Of a DNA stretch of 57,006 bases, positions 38,414 through 47,861 are shown in pieces. The notes below the pieces were generated by a model. It was not told the DNA's origin, ran no database searches, and saw only the letters and a list, made by a program, of their open reading frames with translations. Each line of letters begins with the position of its first letter. The stretch's first letter is position 1. Origin of the DNA: an uncultured Saprospiraceae bacterium (GTDB taxonomy: Bacteria > Bacteroidota > Bacteroidia > Chitinophagales > Saprospiraceae); the NCBI GenBank assembly GCA_937969415.1, contig CALBWK010000110.1, positions 1-57,006 of the forward strand, given 5' to 3'. Position numbers and translations under genes: made by a program.

Positions 38414-40054
38414 ATGAAAAAGCAATTGTTCTCATTTATGATGCTGATGCTTGCATTTAGTTTCACTATGACTTCGCAGACTGCGGACAGCAAGTTTGGC
38501 ATTATGATTAGTGGGGGTAAAATGGAGTACAGCGGTGATATAGGATCTAACCTCCTATTTGGTACACCTTTCCAGGGTCACGTAGGTGGTAGATTAGGGT
38601 ATTATCTTTCTCCATCTTTCGATGTATTTCTTGCAGGTTCTTCAGGAAGACACGGTATAGATGAGACTGTAGACAATACACAATTTCACGAGTTTCTATC
38701 TGATGTATTTCAGGCCAACTTAGGCTTGCATTGGAAGTTTCTTAAAGGTGAGAAGTTTAATCCATTCCTTTCTGGAGCAGTCGGTTTCATCAATTATAGC
38801 AATGTCTTAGGTGACGGATCACAACCTGGTACTAATGATGCAAGAGGTGAAGATGCTTCTGGCTTACATATTCCTTTAGGTATCGGTTTAAGATATAACT
38901 TCACTGATAACTTCGGTCTATTCTGGCATTCTCAGTATGGTATCGGATTCGATGACCAATATGACGGTATCTATGAAGATGCTCCTAATGTTACAAGTGG
39001 TAACTTCCCTTCTAATGAAGTCACTAGTGGTAACGATAATTACCTTTTACACGAGCTAGGTTTAGCCTTTTCTCTAGGAAAGCAAGATGCTGATGGTGAT
39101 GGAGTAGCGGACAAAAAAGATGCTTGTCCAGATACACCAGGTCTTAAAGAATATGCTGGATGTCCAGATTCTGATGGCGATACGATTATCGATAAAGATG
39201 ATGCTTGTCCTCAAGTTGCAGGTACAGCAGAGTTTAACGGTTGTCCAGATTCTGATGGTGACAAGATTATAGATAAAGAAGATTCTTGTCCTGAAGTAGC
39301 AGGAGAAGCAAGATATAATGGATGTCCAGATTCTGACGGTGACGGTATTGGTGATAACGTTGATAAGTGCCCTCAAGAGTCAGGTGTTAGTAAGTACGAT
39401 GGATGTCCTATACCAGATTCTGATGGTGACGGATTTGACGATGATAACGATCCTTGCCCTAATACTCCAGGTGATGTAGGTGGTTGTCCAGATGCAGATG
39501 GTGATGGAGTTGTCGATAAAGATGATGCTTGTCCAGATGTAGCCGGTACGGTTATGGGTTGTCCAGATCAAGACGGAGATGGTATCGCTGATAAAGATGA
39601 TAAGTGTCCTACAGAAGCAGGTGTACCAGAAAAAGATGGTTGCCCAGCTGTAAGAAAACCTACTAGATCAGAAACAATCAATAGATACTGCGCTGCACCA
39701 ATCAGCTTTGGTTCAGGTTCTTCTAAGTCTGAGTCTTACGATCAATCTATCTCTGATATAGCAGCATTTGCTAGGCAGTATCCTGAGGCATTCTTTAATG
39801 TATCTGGTTATACAGATAGCCAAGGAGCAGAAGCAGCAAATCTTAGATTGTCTAAGAAAAGAGCTAAAAGAGTAGCGGATAGCTTAGTTGCAGCGGGAGT
39901 CAGCGCTGATAGAATTACACATGAAGGATATGGTGAAACTAATCCTGTCGCTGACAACTTAACTAAAGAGGGTAGAGAACTGAACAGAAGAGTTCAAGTA
40001 TGTGCAAGCACAACTAAGAGAGTTATTGTTAGTGATACTTCTACTAAGAGATAA
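38414..40054 (+). CDS. OmpA family outer-membrane protein with TSP3 repeats
   Basis: N-term beta-barrel, Ca-binding DSDGDGxxDxxDxCP repeats, C-term VSGYTDSQGAEAANLRLSKKRAKRVADSLVAAGVSADRITHEGYGETNP. Confidence 0.93.
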   Translation: MKKQLFSFMMLMLAFSFTMTSQTADSKFGIMISGGKMEYSGDIGSNLLFGTPFQGHVGGRLGYYLSPSFDVFLAGSSGRHGIDETVDNTQFHEFLSDVFQANLGLHWKFLKGEKFNPFLSGAVGFINYSNVLGDGSQPGTNDARGEDASGLHIPLGIGLRYNFTDNFGLFWHSQYGIGFDDQYDGIYEDAPNVTSGNFPSNEVTSGNDNYLLHELGLAFSLGKQDADGDGVADKKDACPDTPGLKEYAGCPDSDGDTIIDKDDACPQVAGTAEFNGCPDSDGDKIIDKEDSCPEVAGEARYNGCPDSDGDGIGDNVDKCPQESGVSKYDGCPIPDSDGDGFDDDNDPCPNTPGDVGGCPDADGDGVVDKDDACPDVAGTVMGCPDQDGDGIADKDDKCPTEAGVPEKDGCPAVRKPTRSETINRYCAAPISFGSGSSKSESYDQSISDIAAFARQYPEAFFNVSGYTDSQGAEAANLRLSKKRAKRVADSLVAAGVSADRITHEGYGETNPVADNLTKEGRELNRRVQVCASTTKRVIVSDTSTKR

Positions 40055-40108
40055 GAAATATAAATCTATAACCTACCAGTAGGTTTAATAGTTTTTTCAT
40101 AACTGATT

Positions 40109-40142
40109 GATCCCAGTAGCTTGTCTGCTGGGATCTTTTTTT
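40109..40142 (+). terminator. Rho-independent terminator of ompA-like gene
   Basis: GATCCCAGTAG-CTTGT-CTGCTGGGATC hairpin (one G:U) followed by T7. Confidence 0.85.
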
Positions 40143-40154
40143 GTTTATTGAAAT

Positions 40155-40658
40155 ATGGAAGTTGTCAAAGTATCTAGAAGTCGAATCAAAACCTTGTTAC
40201 TAATAATCGCTGCAATTGGCTTTGTTGCTACAGGGGTATGGATGATTGCAGCTAAAGACAGCGATATCTTCCTTAAAGTCATTGGGGCAGTCAGCGTTTT
40301 ATTCTTTGGTTCGGCTATTCCACTAGGTCTAAAGAAGCTGATCAATAATGATGACGGATTGCATCTGACGTCTAATGCACTGATAATAGAACCAGATTCT
40401 ACCCAGAAACTTGTTATACCCTGGACAGAAATTATCGGATTTAGGGTAGTAAAAATTCAGAGTACCAAGATCATCGTAGTCGATGTAGATAACCCTGAGG
40501 ATTGGTTAAGTAGGGAGTCAAATCCGATCAAAAGAAAACTTATGCAGTTCAATCAGAGTACGTATGGAACTCCTTTTAATATCTCTGCATCTGGATTGAA
40601 CCTATCGCATAATAAGGTCCTAGCAGAATTAGAACTATTCCATAACCAGTATAGTTAG
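40155..40658 (+). CDS. STM3941-like membrane protein
   Basis: Two TM segments then PWTEIIGFRVVKIQSTKIIVVDVDNPEDWL. Confidence 0.6.
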   Translation: MEVVKVSRSRIKTLLLIIAAIGFVATGVWMIAAKDSDIFLKVIGAVSVLFFGSAIPLGLKKLINNDDGLHLTSNALIIEPDSTQKLVIPWTEIIGFRVVKIQSTKIIVVDVDNPEDWLSRESNPIKRKLMQFNQSTYGTPFNISASGLNLSHNKVLAELELFHNQYS

Positions 40659-40725
40659 CGTCATCACGGTAAGTAACTCAGCTATTACAGAAACACTATA
40701 TTTTGCTAATAAAGGAGATGGTCCA

Positions 40726-41151
40726 CTAAGCGTTAACCGCGCAGTGCGCATTCATCGCTTCAATAAGATTGTCAGCAATCATTTGAGCTGAACGACCTTC
40801 TATATGATGTCTCTCTATCATATGGACTAATTGTCCTTCTTTAAACAGAGCTATCGCAGGAGAAGATGGAGGGTAGGGTAACAAGTATTCTCTTGCCTTT
40901 TCTACAGCCTCTTTATGTACACCAGCAAATACTGTTACGGCCTTAGTGGGCTTAGCTGCATTCTGAAGAGCAAACTTTGCTGCTGGTCTTGCATTGCCCG
41001 CTGCACAGCCACACACAGAGTTGACAACCATCAACACTGTACCTTCCTTTGATCCTAAGGCATTATCCACTTCTTGAGCAGTTGATAATCCGTCAAATCC
41101 AAAGTCAGTCAAATCTTTGGCCATTGGTATAACTAGTTCTATTGGGTACAT
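40726..41151 (-). CDS. BrxA/BrxB family bacilliredoxin
   Basis: MVVNSVCGCAAGNARPA CGC active site; MIERHHIEGRSAQMIADNL. Confidence 0.92.
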   Translation of the reverse strand: MYPIELVIPMAKDLTDFGFDGLSTAQEVDNALGSKEGTVLMVVNSVCGCAAGNARPAAKFALQNAAKPTKAVTVFAGVHKEAVEKAREYLLPYPPSSPAIALFKEGQLVHMIERHHIEGRSAQMIADNLIEAMNAHCAVNA

Positions 41152-41461
41152 ATTATTTTTTTAATGTGTGGTCAAAATTAAGCAATCTACTGATCACAAT
41201 GGTCCTAACAAGGATTGTGTAATTAGGATTCAATATATACCTAGTTTTTTCGCTTATAGCTTAGTTTTAAAGACAAAAGCCTTCATTATCAAGCCTTTGT
41301 ATACCTCTTTTGTATTATCCATTGAATTGGTTATTTTCATAATACGTCAAAAAGAGGTAAACTTGTGATTCGAAAAGCTGGCTCTTTTCTGGCTTAAATG
41401 ACCCCAGGAATAATGCGGTTTTCTTTGACAACTTGCTTTGGTGAGTTTAATCTGGACGATT

Positions 41462-41842
41462 ATGAAAAAGATATTGTTTTTTAGCTTAGTCCTCATCCTT
41501 GTTCTCATAGCCTGTACTCGAGATACATTTATTCCGACCGCGGTAGATTGTGACGAGAATGCTCCACCGACTTATGATGGATTGATGCAAGAGATCATAG
41601 ATATGAATTGTGCTTATTCTGGCTGCCACGATGGTACAACGCCAGGCGTGCCTGGAGATTACACTTCTTTTGCTGGTATGCAAATACATTTTGGAGGCAG
41701 TATTATGGATAGAGTTATCAATCGTACAGAAGACCCAGTTCTAGGAATGCCCCCCAATAATGCTACAGGACCGATGGACCTCTCAGATGAGCATATGACC
41801 TTGTTTGCCTGTTGGATCGAGGCAGAATTTCCAGAAAATTAG
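41462..41842 (+). CDS. Small secreted lipoprotein with cytochrome c-like CX4CH motif
   Basis: MKKILFFSLVLILVLIAC lipobox; IIDMNCAYSGCHDG; start refined from 41438. Confidence 0.7.
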   Translation: MKKILFFSLVLILVLIACTRDTFIPTAVDCDENAPPTYDGLMQEIIDMNCAYSGCHDGTTPGVPGDYTSFAGMQIHFGGSIMDRVINRTEDPVLGMPPNNATGPMDLSDEHMTLFACWIEAEFPEN

Positions 41843-41863
41843 ACTTAAGTATACACTATAATT

Positions 41864-42766
41864 ATGCAAATTAGTTTCTCTTTATATAGATACATATTCT
41901 TGATCATTTTGATGTCGCTCTCTCTGGCGACTATAGCTCAAGAGAAAAGTGCACACCAGACATTCAAGGATACGAGAGTCATTAATTCTCAATCTGTAGA
42001 GACCTTGCAGAAAGGAATTTTAGATTTTAGAATAGGTCACCGTTTTGGAGACATCAATGGTGGATGGCAGACCTTGTGGGGACTCGAAAATGCCGCTGAT
42101 GTAATCTTCGAATTTGATTACGGGCTTACTGATAATATTATGGTCGGCTTGATGAGAACCAAAGGAAGTGGTTTGCTCAAGCAAAATGTGAGTGGCTTGT
42201 TCAAGTATAGAGTCTTACGTCAAGGGGAGCGAAGCCCATTTAGTGTCGCTTTCTCAGGATTAATGACGATCTCTACTATGCCAAAAGGTACAGACCCTGG
42301 GCGAATTAATTTCTTTCCAATATTTGCGCACAGAATAAGTTACAACGTACAAGCTATATTTGGTTCCAAAGTTTCTGAACGTTTTGCTTTTCAGATTTCT
42401 CCTCAGTGGACATACAGAAATATAGTACCCACAGATGACGGTCTGACGTTTCCTGACACCAATAGTCTACCTAGTGTAAGTGGCGCTTTTAAGTTCCAGC
42501 TTAATAAATCACTTGCTTTTATTTTCGATATGACAATTCCATTTTCTGAACACAGGAGTGAAGAAGATGCTGATGGTAATAGACAGTTTCATTATCCCCT
42601 CGGCCTTGGCATCGAGTGGGAAACTGGTGGAGGCCACGTTTTTCAGATGAATTTAACAAATTCAACTGGCATAGTGGAGACAGATTATATACCTTATACT
42701 CAATCTGACTGGCTGGATGGCGAATACCGATTTGGATTTACCATAGCTCGAAAGTTTAAGTTATGA
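41864..42766 (+). CDS. DUF5777-like beta-barrel protein
   Basis: Signal peptide; LDFRIGHRFGDINGGW, alternating beta-strand pattern, terminal FGFTIARKFKL. Confidence 0.75.
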   Translation: MQISFSLYRYIFLIILMSLSLATIAQEKSAHQTFKDTRVINSQSVETLQKGILDFRIGHRFGDINGGWQTLWGLENAADVIFEFDYGLTDNIMVGLMRTKGSGLLKQNVSGLFKYRVLRQGERSPFSVAFSGLMTISTMPKGTDPGRINFFPIFAHRISYNVQAIFGSKVSERFAFQISPQWTYRNIVPTDDGLTFPDTNSLPSVSGAFKFQLNKSLAFIFDMTIPFSEHRSEEDADGNRQFHYPLGLGIEWETGGGHVFQMNLTNSTGIVETDYIPYTQSDWLDGEYRFGFTIARKFKL

Positions 42767-43812
42767 TAAAAAATAGACTTGGAATTCTAGGGGTAGGCAT
42801 TTTAGCATTGGCTTTTATTATAGGAGCTTCGCTGATTAGCCCTGACAAGGCAACTAAGGATGATCTAGAATTGAGTGAAGACTTGAGAGTGTCTAAGGTC
42901 TTAACGATTCTGGGCGATTCAGAAAAAGAAAATTATCCTGATACTCGGGAGTTTGGGGTGTCTGCCAATAGGGGTGAGGCTCTTATAAAAGAAGGTTTCT
43001 CTACAAAGCCCGGTGGAGGTAAGACTAAGATACAGAGCAAGCATTTTGTCTGTACCTCTTGTCATAACTTAGAAAAAGAAGACCCGGATCTCACTAAGAG
43101 TGATCCAGAAGCACGACTTAATTATACTGCAAAAAATGGCTTGCCTTTTTTACAAGGCACGACACTATACGGAGCAGTCAATAGGGAGACTTATTATAAT
43201 GATGATTACTACCTCAAGTATGGTGAGCTAGTGGACGCAGCTAGAAATGATATCAGAGGCGCTATACAGTTATGTGCAGTAGAATGTGCGCAAGGAAGAA
43301 AATTGGTGGATTGGGAGTTAGAATCAATCTTAGCATATCTGTGGACTATCGATCTTAAGTTGTCGGATCTCAACTTATCTGCAGAAGAGTTGGATGTAAT
43401 CTATAAAGCCATCGACTCTGGAGATGAACAAGATGCCGCTATTGAGCTAATAAAATCGAAATACTTACTCGGGTCTCCAGCGCACTTCGGCTCGGCATCT
43501 GAGTCCAAGGGACAAGTCCCAAATCTTACTGGTAATCCTGATAATGGAAAAAAAGTATATGATAACTCTTGCCTTCATTGCCATCAGGACAGACGTTTTT
43601 CTTATCTGCAACTCGATAATGAGAAGTTGACTTTTAAGCACCTAAGTAAGAAGGCAAATGGTTTTGGTCCACACTCCATATTCCAAGTGTCTCGATATGG
43701 AGTCTATTCTAGATCAGGAAAGCGTTCTTATATGCCTCAATATCCAATAGAAAAAATGAGTGATCAACAACTCGCTGACCTAAAAGCTTACATTGATATG
43801 AGAGCAGAGTAG
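42763..43812 (+). CDS. Diheme c-type cytochrome (SoxA/TsdA-like segments)
   Basis: CTSCH and CLHCH heme motifs; VECAQGRKLVDWELESILAYLW. Confidence 0.82.
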   Translation: MIKNRLGILGVGILALAFIIGASLISPDKATKDDLELSEDLRVSKVLTILGDSEKENYPDTREFGVSANRGEALIKEGFSTKPGGGKTKIQSKHFVCTSCHNLEKEDPDLTKSDPEARLNYTAKNGLPFLQGTTLYGAVNRETYYNDDYYLKYGELVDAARNDIRGAIQLCAVECAQGRKLVDWELESILAYLWTIDLKLSDLNLSAEELDVIYKAIDSGDEQDAAIELIKSKYLLGSPAHFGSASESKGQVPNLTGNPDNGKKVYDNSCLHCHQDRRFSYLQLDNEKLTFKHLSKKANGFGPHSIFQVSRYGVYSRSGKRSYMPQYPIEKMSDQQLADLKAYIDMRAE

Positions 43813-43849
43813 GGGATTATGCTTATTAATTATTCTAAGATTCTACTCT

Positions 43850-45352
43850 TTGCCAAAAAAATTCCTTCAGTCCTTTAATAAGAAAGCAGAGCAGCAGCCC
43901 TTTTTAGGCTTGGTAGTCTACTCTGTATTGAATTTTTTAAGGCCAGCGATTTATATCATTCTTACTCCGTTTTATCTCTATTATCTGAGTGAGACTGAGT
44001 ATGGTCTACAAGATATTCTCGTCATTATTGGTGCTTTCTTTATGATCTTGTCTACACTGAGACTGAGCAGTGCTATGCTGACGGTGTACTATGATTATCT
44101 CGATGATAAGGATAAGCTAAAGCTGTACCTTAGAAATATATTTAGTTTTAGTATTCTTATAGCTGGTGTGATTGGCACCCTATTCTTACTTTTTGGAGAG
44201 TGGCTTTTTCAGTCACTTTTTAATTCAGATCTCGTTCAGTTTTATCCTTACGGCTTGATCGTACTGGCTAGTGCCCTGCTCTTTGAGATTAATATGGTCT
44301 ACTTTGTATACCTGCGCAACGAAAAGGATTTACTTGGGTATGTCACTGTCGTCGGAGCCCAGATTTTGCTGACGATTATTTTCCAGTTTAGTCTGGTCAT
44401 ATTTTTAGACCTATCAGTTTTGGGTTTGGTTATAGGAAATTTGTTGGGCAATTCATTTGTCACATTGATAATTTTATATCGAGAACCCAATCTAATAACT
44501 TGGAATTTTGATAAAGAGATGGTGTCTAAGTCTCTTCGCTTTTCTCTAGCCTTAGTTCCTTATTTGCTTATCTATTGGGTTTTGACACGTGGCGGAAAGT
44601 TTGTTTTGGAAAAGTATGCAGACCTTTCTATTGTTGCTGTCTTTGCACTCTTATTGACGTTAGCTAATATCATTATTGTCCTAGTAGAAGCTGTTGTTAA
44701 TGCTATACGTCCCTTTCTTTTTGAAATATTTGCCGATGAGACTCAGCAGAGCCTAGAGCAAGGAAAGGTCTCTTTACTGACCAAGATGATAGTCAATGTG
44801 CCTCTGCTGATTATTCCGCTCATCGTTCTTGTAGGTAGCAATATTTGGCTCATTACGTCTAAGCCAACTTATCATATTATCCAAGACTATATTACTGTCA
44901 TTGCCTTGGCGACTTTTATGCTGGTCTATGGAAAATTATTCTATCAACAACTTGTATTTGCTAAGCGATCCGGGATCGTTACCAGTCTGTCATTTATTGT
45001 TATGATAGTATTGGTAGGCTGCTTCTATACGCTTGTGCCGACTTTGCAAATATGGGGAGTAATCTATGCTACACTTGTAGCCAATATTTTGATGGCTATC
45101 TTATTCTATTTTGCTGCCCAGCATTACCAACCTGTTAAGTACAGTTTCAAAAACATCATTCTAATTCCTTTAGTCTTTTTCTTGTTTCTTTTTGGTATCG
45201 AGCTAGTCTGCGTGGAGTCCTTGCAACTGTCGCGATCCACTTTCGGTGTTGTTCAGTTTATAATAATGACAGTTATCGTACTCTTGCTTAATTATAGTTC
45301 CATAGGAGAATATAAGCAGGTCTTCTTGTCTCGGCCGAGGTCAGATAAGTAA
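43850..45352 (+). CDS. Polysaccharide flippase (MOP superfamily); TTG start
   Basis: 12-14 TM protein with N-terminal YYLSETEYGLQDIL typical of Wzx-like flippases. Confidence 0.8.
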   Translation: MPKKFLQSFNKKAEQQPFLGLVVYSVLNFLRPAIYIILTPFYLYYLSETEYGLQDILVIIGAFFMILSTLRLSSAMLTVYYDYLDDKDKLKLYLRNIFSFSILIAGVIGTLFLLFGEWLFQSLFNSDLVQFYPYGLIVLASALLFEINMVYFVYLRNEKDLLGYVTVVGAQILLTIIFQFSLVIFLDLSVLGLVIGNLLGNSFVTLIILYREPNLITWNFDKEMVSKSLRFSLALVPYLLIYWVLTRGGKFVLEKYADLSIVAVFALLLTLANIIIVLVEAVVNAIRPFLFEIFADETQQSLEQGKVSLLTKMIVNVPLLIIPLIVLVGSNIWLITSKPTYHIIQDYITVIALATFMLVYGKLFYQQLVFAKRSGIVTSLSFIVMIVLVGCFYTLVPTLQIWGVIYATLVANILMAILFYFAAQHYQPVKYSFKNIILIPLVFFLFLFGIELVCVESLQLSRSTFGVVQFIIMTVIVLLLNYSSIGEYKQVFLSRPRSDK

Positions 45353-45389
45353 CTTTGATTACTTTGTGCTCAATAGATGATAGGTGACT

Positions 45390-46238
45390 ATGATAAAAAA
45401 AATATACCGATTTCTTAATCCCAAGTTTCAGTCTCTGTTTCTAGATTATAAGGTGGATATGAAGCCACGCTATGGTCATGGACAACCTGCCCATCCTCAG
45501 CTTAATGCTATTATCGAAAAACAAAGAGAGGAGTACAAAACCCTTCTGAGTAAAGCTCTAGAATACAAGGAAGTCTTTCATTCCATTAAGGAGGCTAGTG
45601 CGGAGACAGACTCTAAGTTACCTGTCTATAATAATGGTTTTTTACCAGGGCTAGATATCATAGCCATCTATACGATACTGCGACATTATCAGCCGCGTAA
45701 GTATGTAGAAGTAGGTTCAGGCAATTCTACTAAGGTTGCCTATAAGGCAAAGAAAGACGGTAAGTTAGAAATGGAAATTACCTCAATTGATCCTTACCCA
45801 AGAGCGGAAATTGATCAACTTGTCGATAACGTTATCCGTGAACCATTTGAAAATGTGGACTTAGACCTCATTTTGAATTTGGAAGAAAATGATGTTCTCT
45901 TTATAGATAATTCCCACCGTATATTACCTAACTCTGATTCTATGGTATTTTATATGGAAGTCTTGCCGTTGCTTAAGCCTGGTGTGATTGTCCATATTCA
46001 CGACATCTACCTGCCTTATGATTATCCGCAGTTTATGTGTGATAGAGCTTACTCGGAGCAGTATGGTTTGGCGATGTACCTTCTTGCTAATCCAGAGAAG
46101 TATGTGACACTATTCCCAAACTACTACGTCTCTCAGGACAAAGTTCTGGCAAATATAATCGATGATATATGGGCACATCCTCAGCTTAAGAATGTAGAAA
46201 GACATGGCGGATCTTACTGGTTGCGTATAGCTCAGTAA
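45390..46238 (+). CDS. Class I SAM-dependent methyltransferase
   Basis: KYVEVGSGNSTKVA motif I; ITSIDPYPRAEI; LFIDNSHR; HIHDIYLPYDYP. Confidence 0.82.
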   Translation: MIKKIYRFLNPKFQSLFLDYKVDMKPRYGHGQPAHPQLNAIIEKQREEYKTLLSKALEYKEVFHSIKEASAETDSKLPVYNNGFLPGLDIIAIYTILRHYQPRKYVEVGSGNSTKVAYKAKKDGKLEMEITSIDPYPRAEIDQLVDNVIREPFENVDLDLILNLEENDVLFIDNSHRILPNSDSMVFYMEVLPLLKPGVIVHIHDIYLPYDYPQFMCDRAYSEQYGLAMYLLANPEKYVTLFPNYYVSQDKVLANIIDDIWAHPQLKNVERHGGSYWLRIAQ

Positions 46239-46693
46239 GGAAAGCAAAAGAAACAGAAGCGATTCCCGAGCGCTCAGGACCCACTTCTATTAAGATAGGA
46301 AGTTATCAGATTATTTTGGTTGGCGTATGTCCCATCTGATTTAGATTCCTTGATTGGCTAGTAAGATGTTGAAGTTGTTCTAGTTACTGAGTGCCAATTC
46401 AAATTGGGAATCTTAAGTTTAAGAGATAAAAGTAGTTTAGAGTAGTTCAAAAAAAGCGTAAGGTAGTTTGTCATAAGCTCCGTGTTAGTTGTGAAGTAAA
46501 TGATTGTACTTCTAACATAGAACAATAAAACAAAGAGCACACAGTCCTTAACGTGGACTTAACCCATATGTGGAAACCTTTAATGTCTTCTTAGGAACTC
46601 CATTCGCTAATTAAGAAATTGATAAGGTATTTTGTCTGTGAGTTGTAACCTCATTTTAGAACACTTCAGCCGGTACAATGTTAGTAGTTCAAG

Positions 46694-46975
46694 ATGTACG
46701 ATAACCTTACAGATAGGGATTTAGACAGAATTATAGGTATGGCATGGGAAGATAGAACGCCGTTCGAAGCTATTAAGCTACAATTTGGGTTGACAGAAAG
46801 TCAAGTCATTAAACTTATGAGGCACACACTTAAGTCTTCTAGCTTTAAGTTATGGCGAAAACGGGTGCACAGCGGGGTAAGTCAAAAGCATCTCAAAAAG
46901 CGTAATCCTGAGATAGATAGATTTCGATGTTCCCGTCAGAAGCATATATCTATGAATAAAATCTCTAAGCGATAG
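46694..46975 (+). CDS. TIGR03643-like (DUF2805) protein
   Basis: DRDLDRIIGMAWEDRTPFEAIKLQFGLTESQVIKLMR...FKLWRKRV. Confidence 0.85.
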   Translation: MYDNLTDRDLDRIIGMAWEDRTPFEAIKLQFGLTESQVIKLMRHTLKSSSFKLWRKRVHSGVSQKHLKKRNPEIDRFRCSRQKHISMNKISKR

Positions 46976-46993
46976 GTAATTGATTCCTCAGAA

Positions 46994-47179
46994 TTGAGTC
47001 TCATGAAAGGCCACAAACAACAGCTCCCCTTCAAAATATGCGTTTCTTGTCAACGGCCCTTTTCATGGAGAAGAAAGTGGAAAAAAGACTGGGAATCTGT
47101 TAAATACTGTAGTAAGTCCTGTGGGAATTCTAGAAATAACCCAAAAAAGGCATTTGATGATGAACCAAAAGGGAGATAA
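46994..47179 (+). CDS. DUF2256 zinc-ribbon protein
   Basis: PFKICVSCQRPFSWRRKWKKDWESVKYCSKSC. Confidence 0.88.
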   Translation: MSLMKGHKQQLPFKICVSCQRPFSWRRKWKKDWESVKYCSKSCGNSRNNPKKAFDDEPKGR

Positions 47180-47197
47180 AATCCTTTAATAGACGCT

Positions 47198-47797
47198 ATG
47201 AAGAAAAGTCAATTAGTCAAAGAAGCCGAAGCAAGAATACCAACAGACTGGGGTGAGTTCAGGATGTTAGCTTTCAAATCAGATGCATCTAATTATGCAC
47301 CGCATATCGTAATGGTTCATCCAGAAATGGACCCTTCAGATGTCGTTACAATGCGTATTCACTCAGAGTGTTTGACGGGAGATTTGTTCCATTCTCAGAG
47401 ATGTGATTGCGGTGAACAACTCAACCAAGGAATGAAAACTATTGCCAAAGAGAAAGGTCTCCTAGTCTATATGAGACAGGAAGGCAGAGGCATAGGTATT
47501 ATCAATAAACTGAAGGCGTACAACAAGCAAGATGAAGGCCTCAACACTATAGAGGCTAATGAAGCTTTAGGTCTAGAGGTTGACGGTAGAAGATATGATG
47601 AAGTGATAAGAATCCTAGAATCTCTAGGTGTTACCAAAGTGAATCTTCTGACTAATAATCCACTAAAACTGCAAGCAGTAAGGCTCAGCAATATAGAATT
47701 AGTAGAAAGAAGACCTATAGAGATAGAGCCGCATAGCAAGAACTCGGGCTATCTGACGACTAAGAAAGAAGAGATGGGCCACCTGCTCACATTCTAA
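47198..47797 (+). CDS. ribA: GTP cyclohydrolase II
   Basis: RIHSECLTGDLFHSQRCDCGEQL Zn site; MRQEGRGIGIINKLKAYNKQD; LLTNNPLK. Confidence 0.95.
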   Translation: MKKSQLVKEAEARIPTDWGEFRMLAFKSDASNYAPHIVMVHPEMDPSDVVTMRIHSECLTGDLFHSQRCDCGEQLNQGMKTIAKEKGLLVYMRQEGRGIGIINKLKAYNKQDEGLNTIEANEALGLEVDGRRYDEVIRILESLGVTKVNLLTNNPLKLQAVRLSNIELVERRPIEIEPHSKNSGYLTTKKEEMGHLLTF

Positions 47798-47827
47798 GTA
47801 AAGTCAATAAAGAAATAAGATTGATAA

Positions 47828-47861
47828 AAAAGCTAAGGTGAGGTAACTTACCTTAGCTTTT
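47828..47861 (+). terminator. Hairpin between ribA and glycosyltransferase gene
   Basis: AAAAGCTAAGGT / ACCTTAGCTTTT perfect 12-bp stem, 10-nt loop. Confidence 0.7.

Noticed and set aside
39074-39571. Antisense ORFs opposite the ompA-like gene
   Set aside because: Same repeat-composition artefact of the Ca-binding TSP3 coding sequence.
46358-46540. 60-aa minus-strand ORF in the gene-free interval
   Set aside because: Low-complexity L/T/S/Y-rich translation, no motif and no start context; not supportable as a gene.
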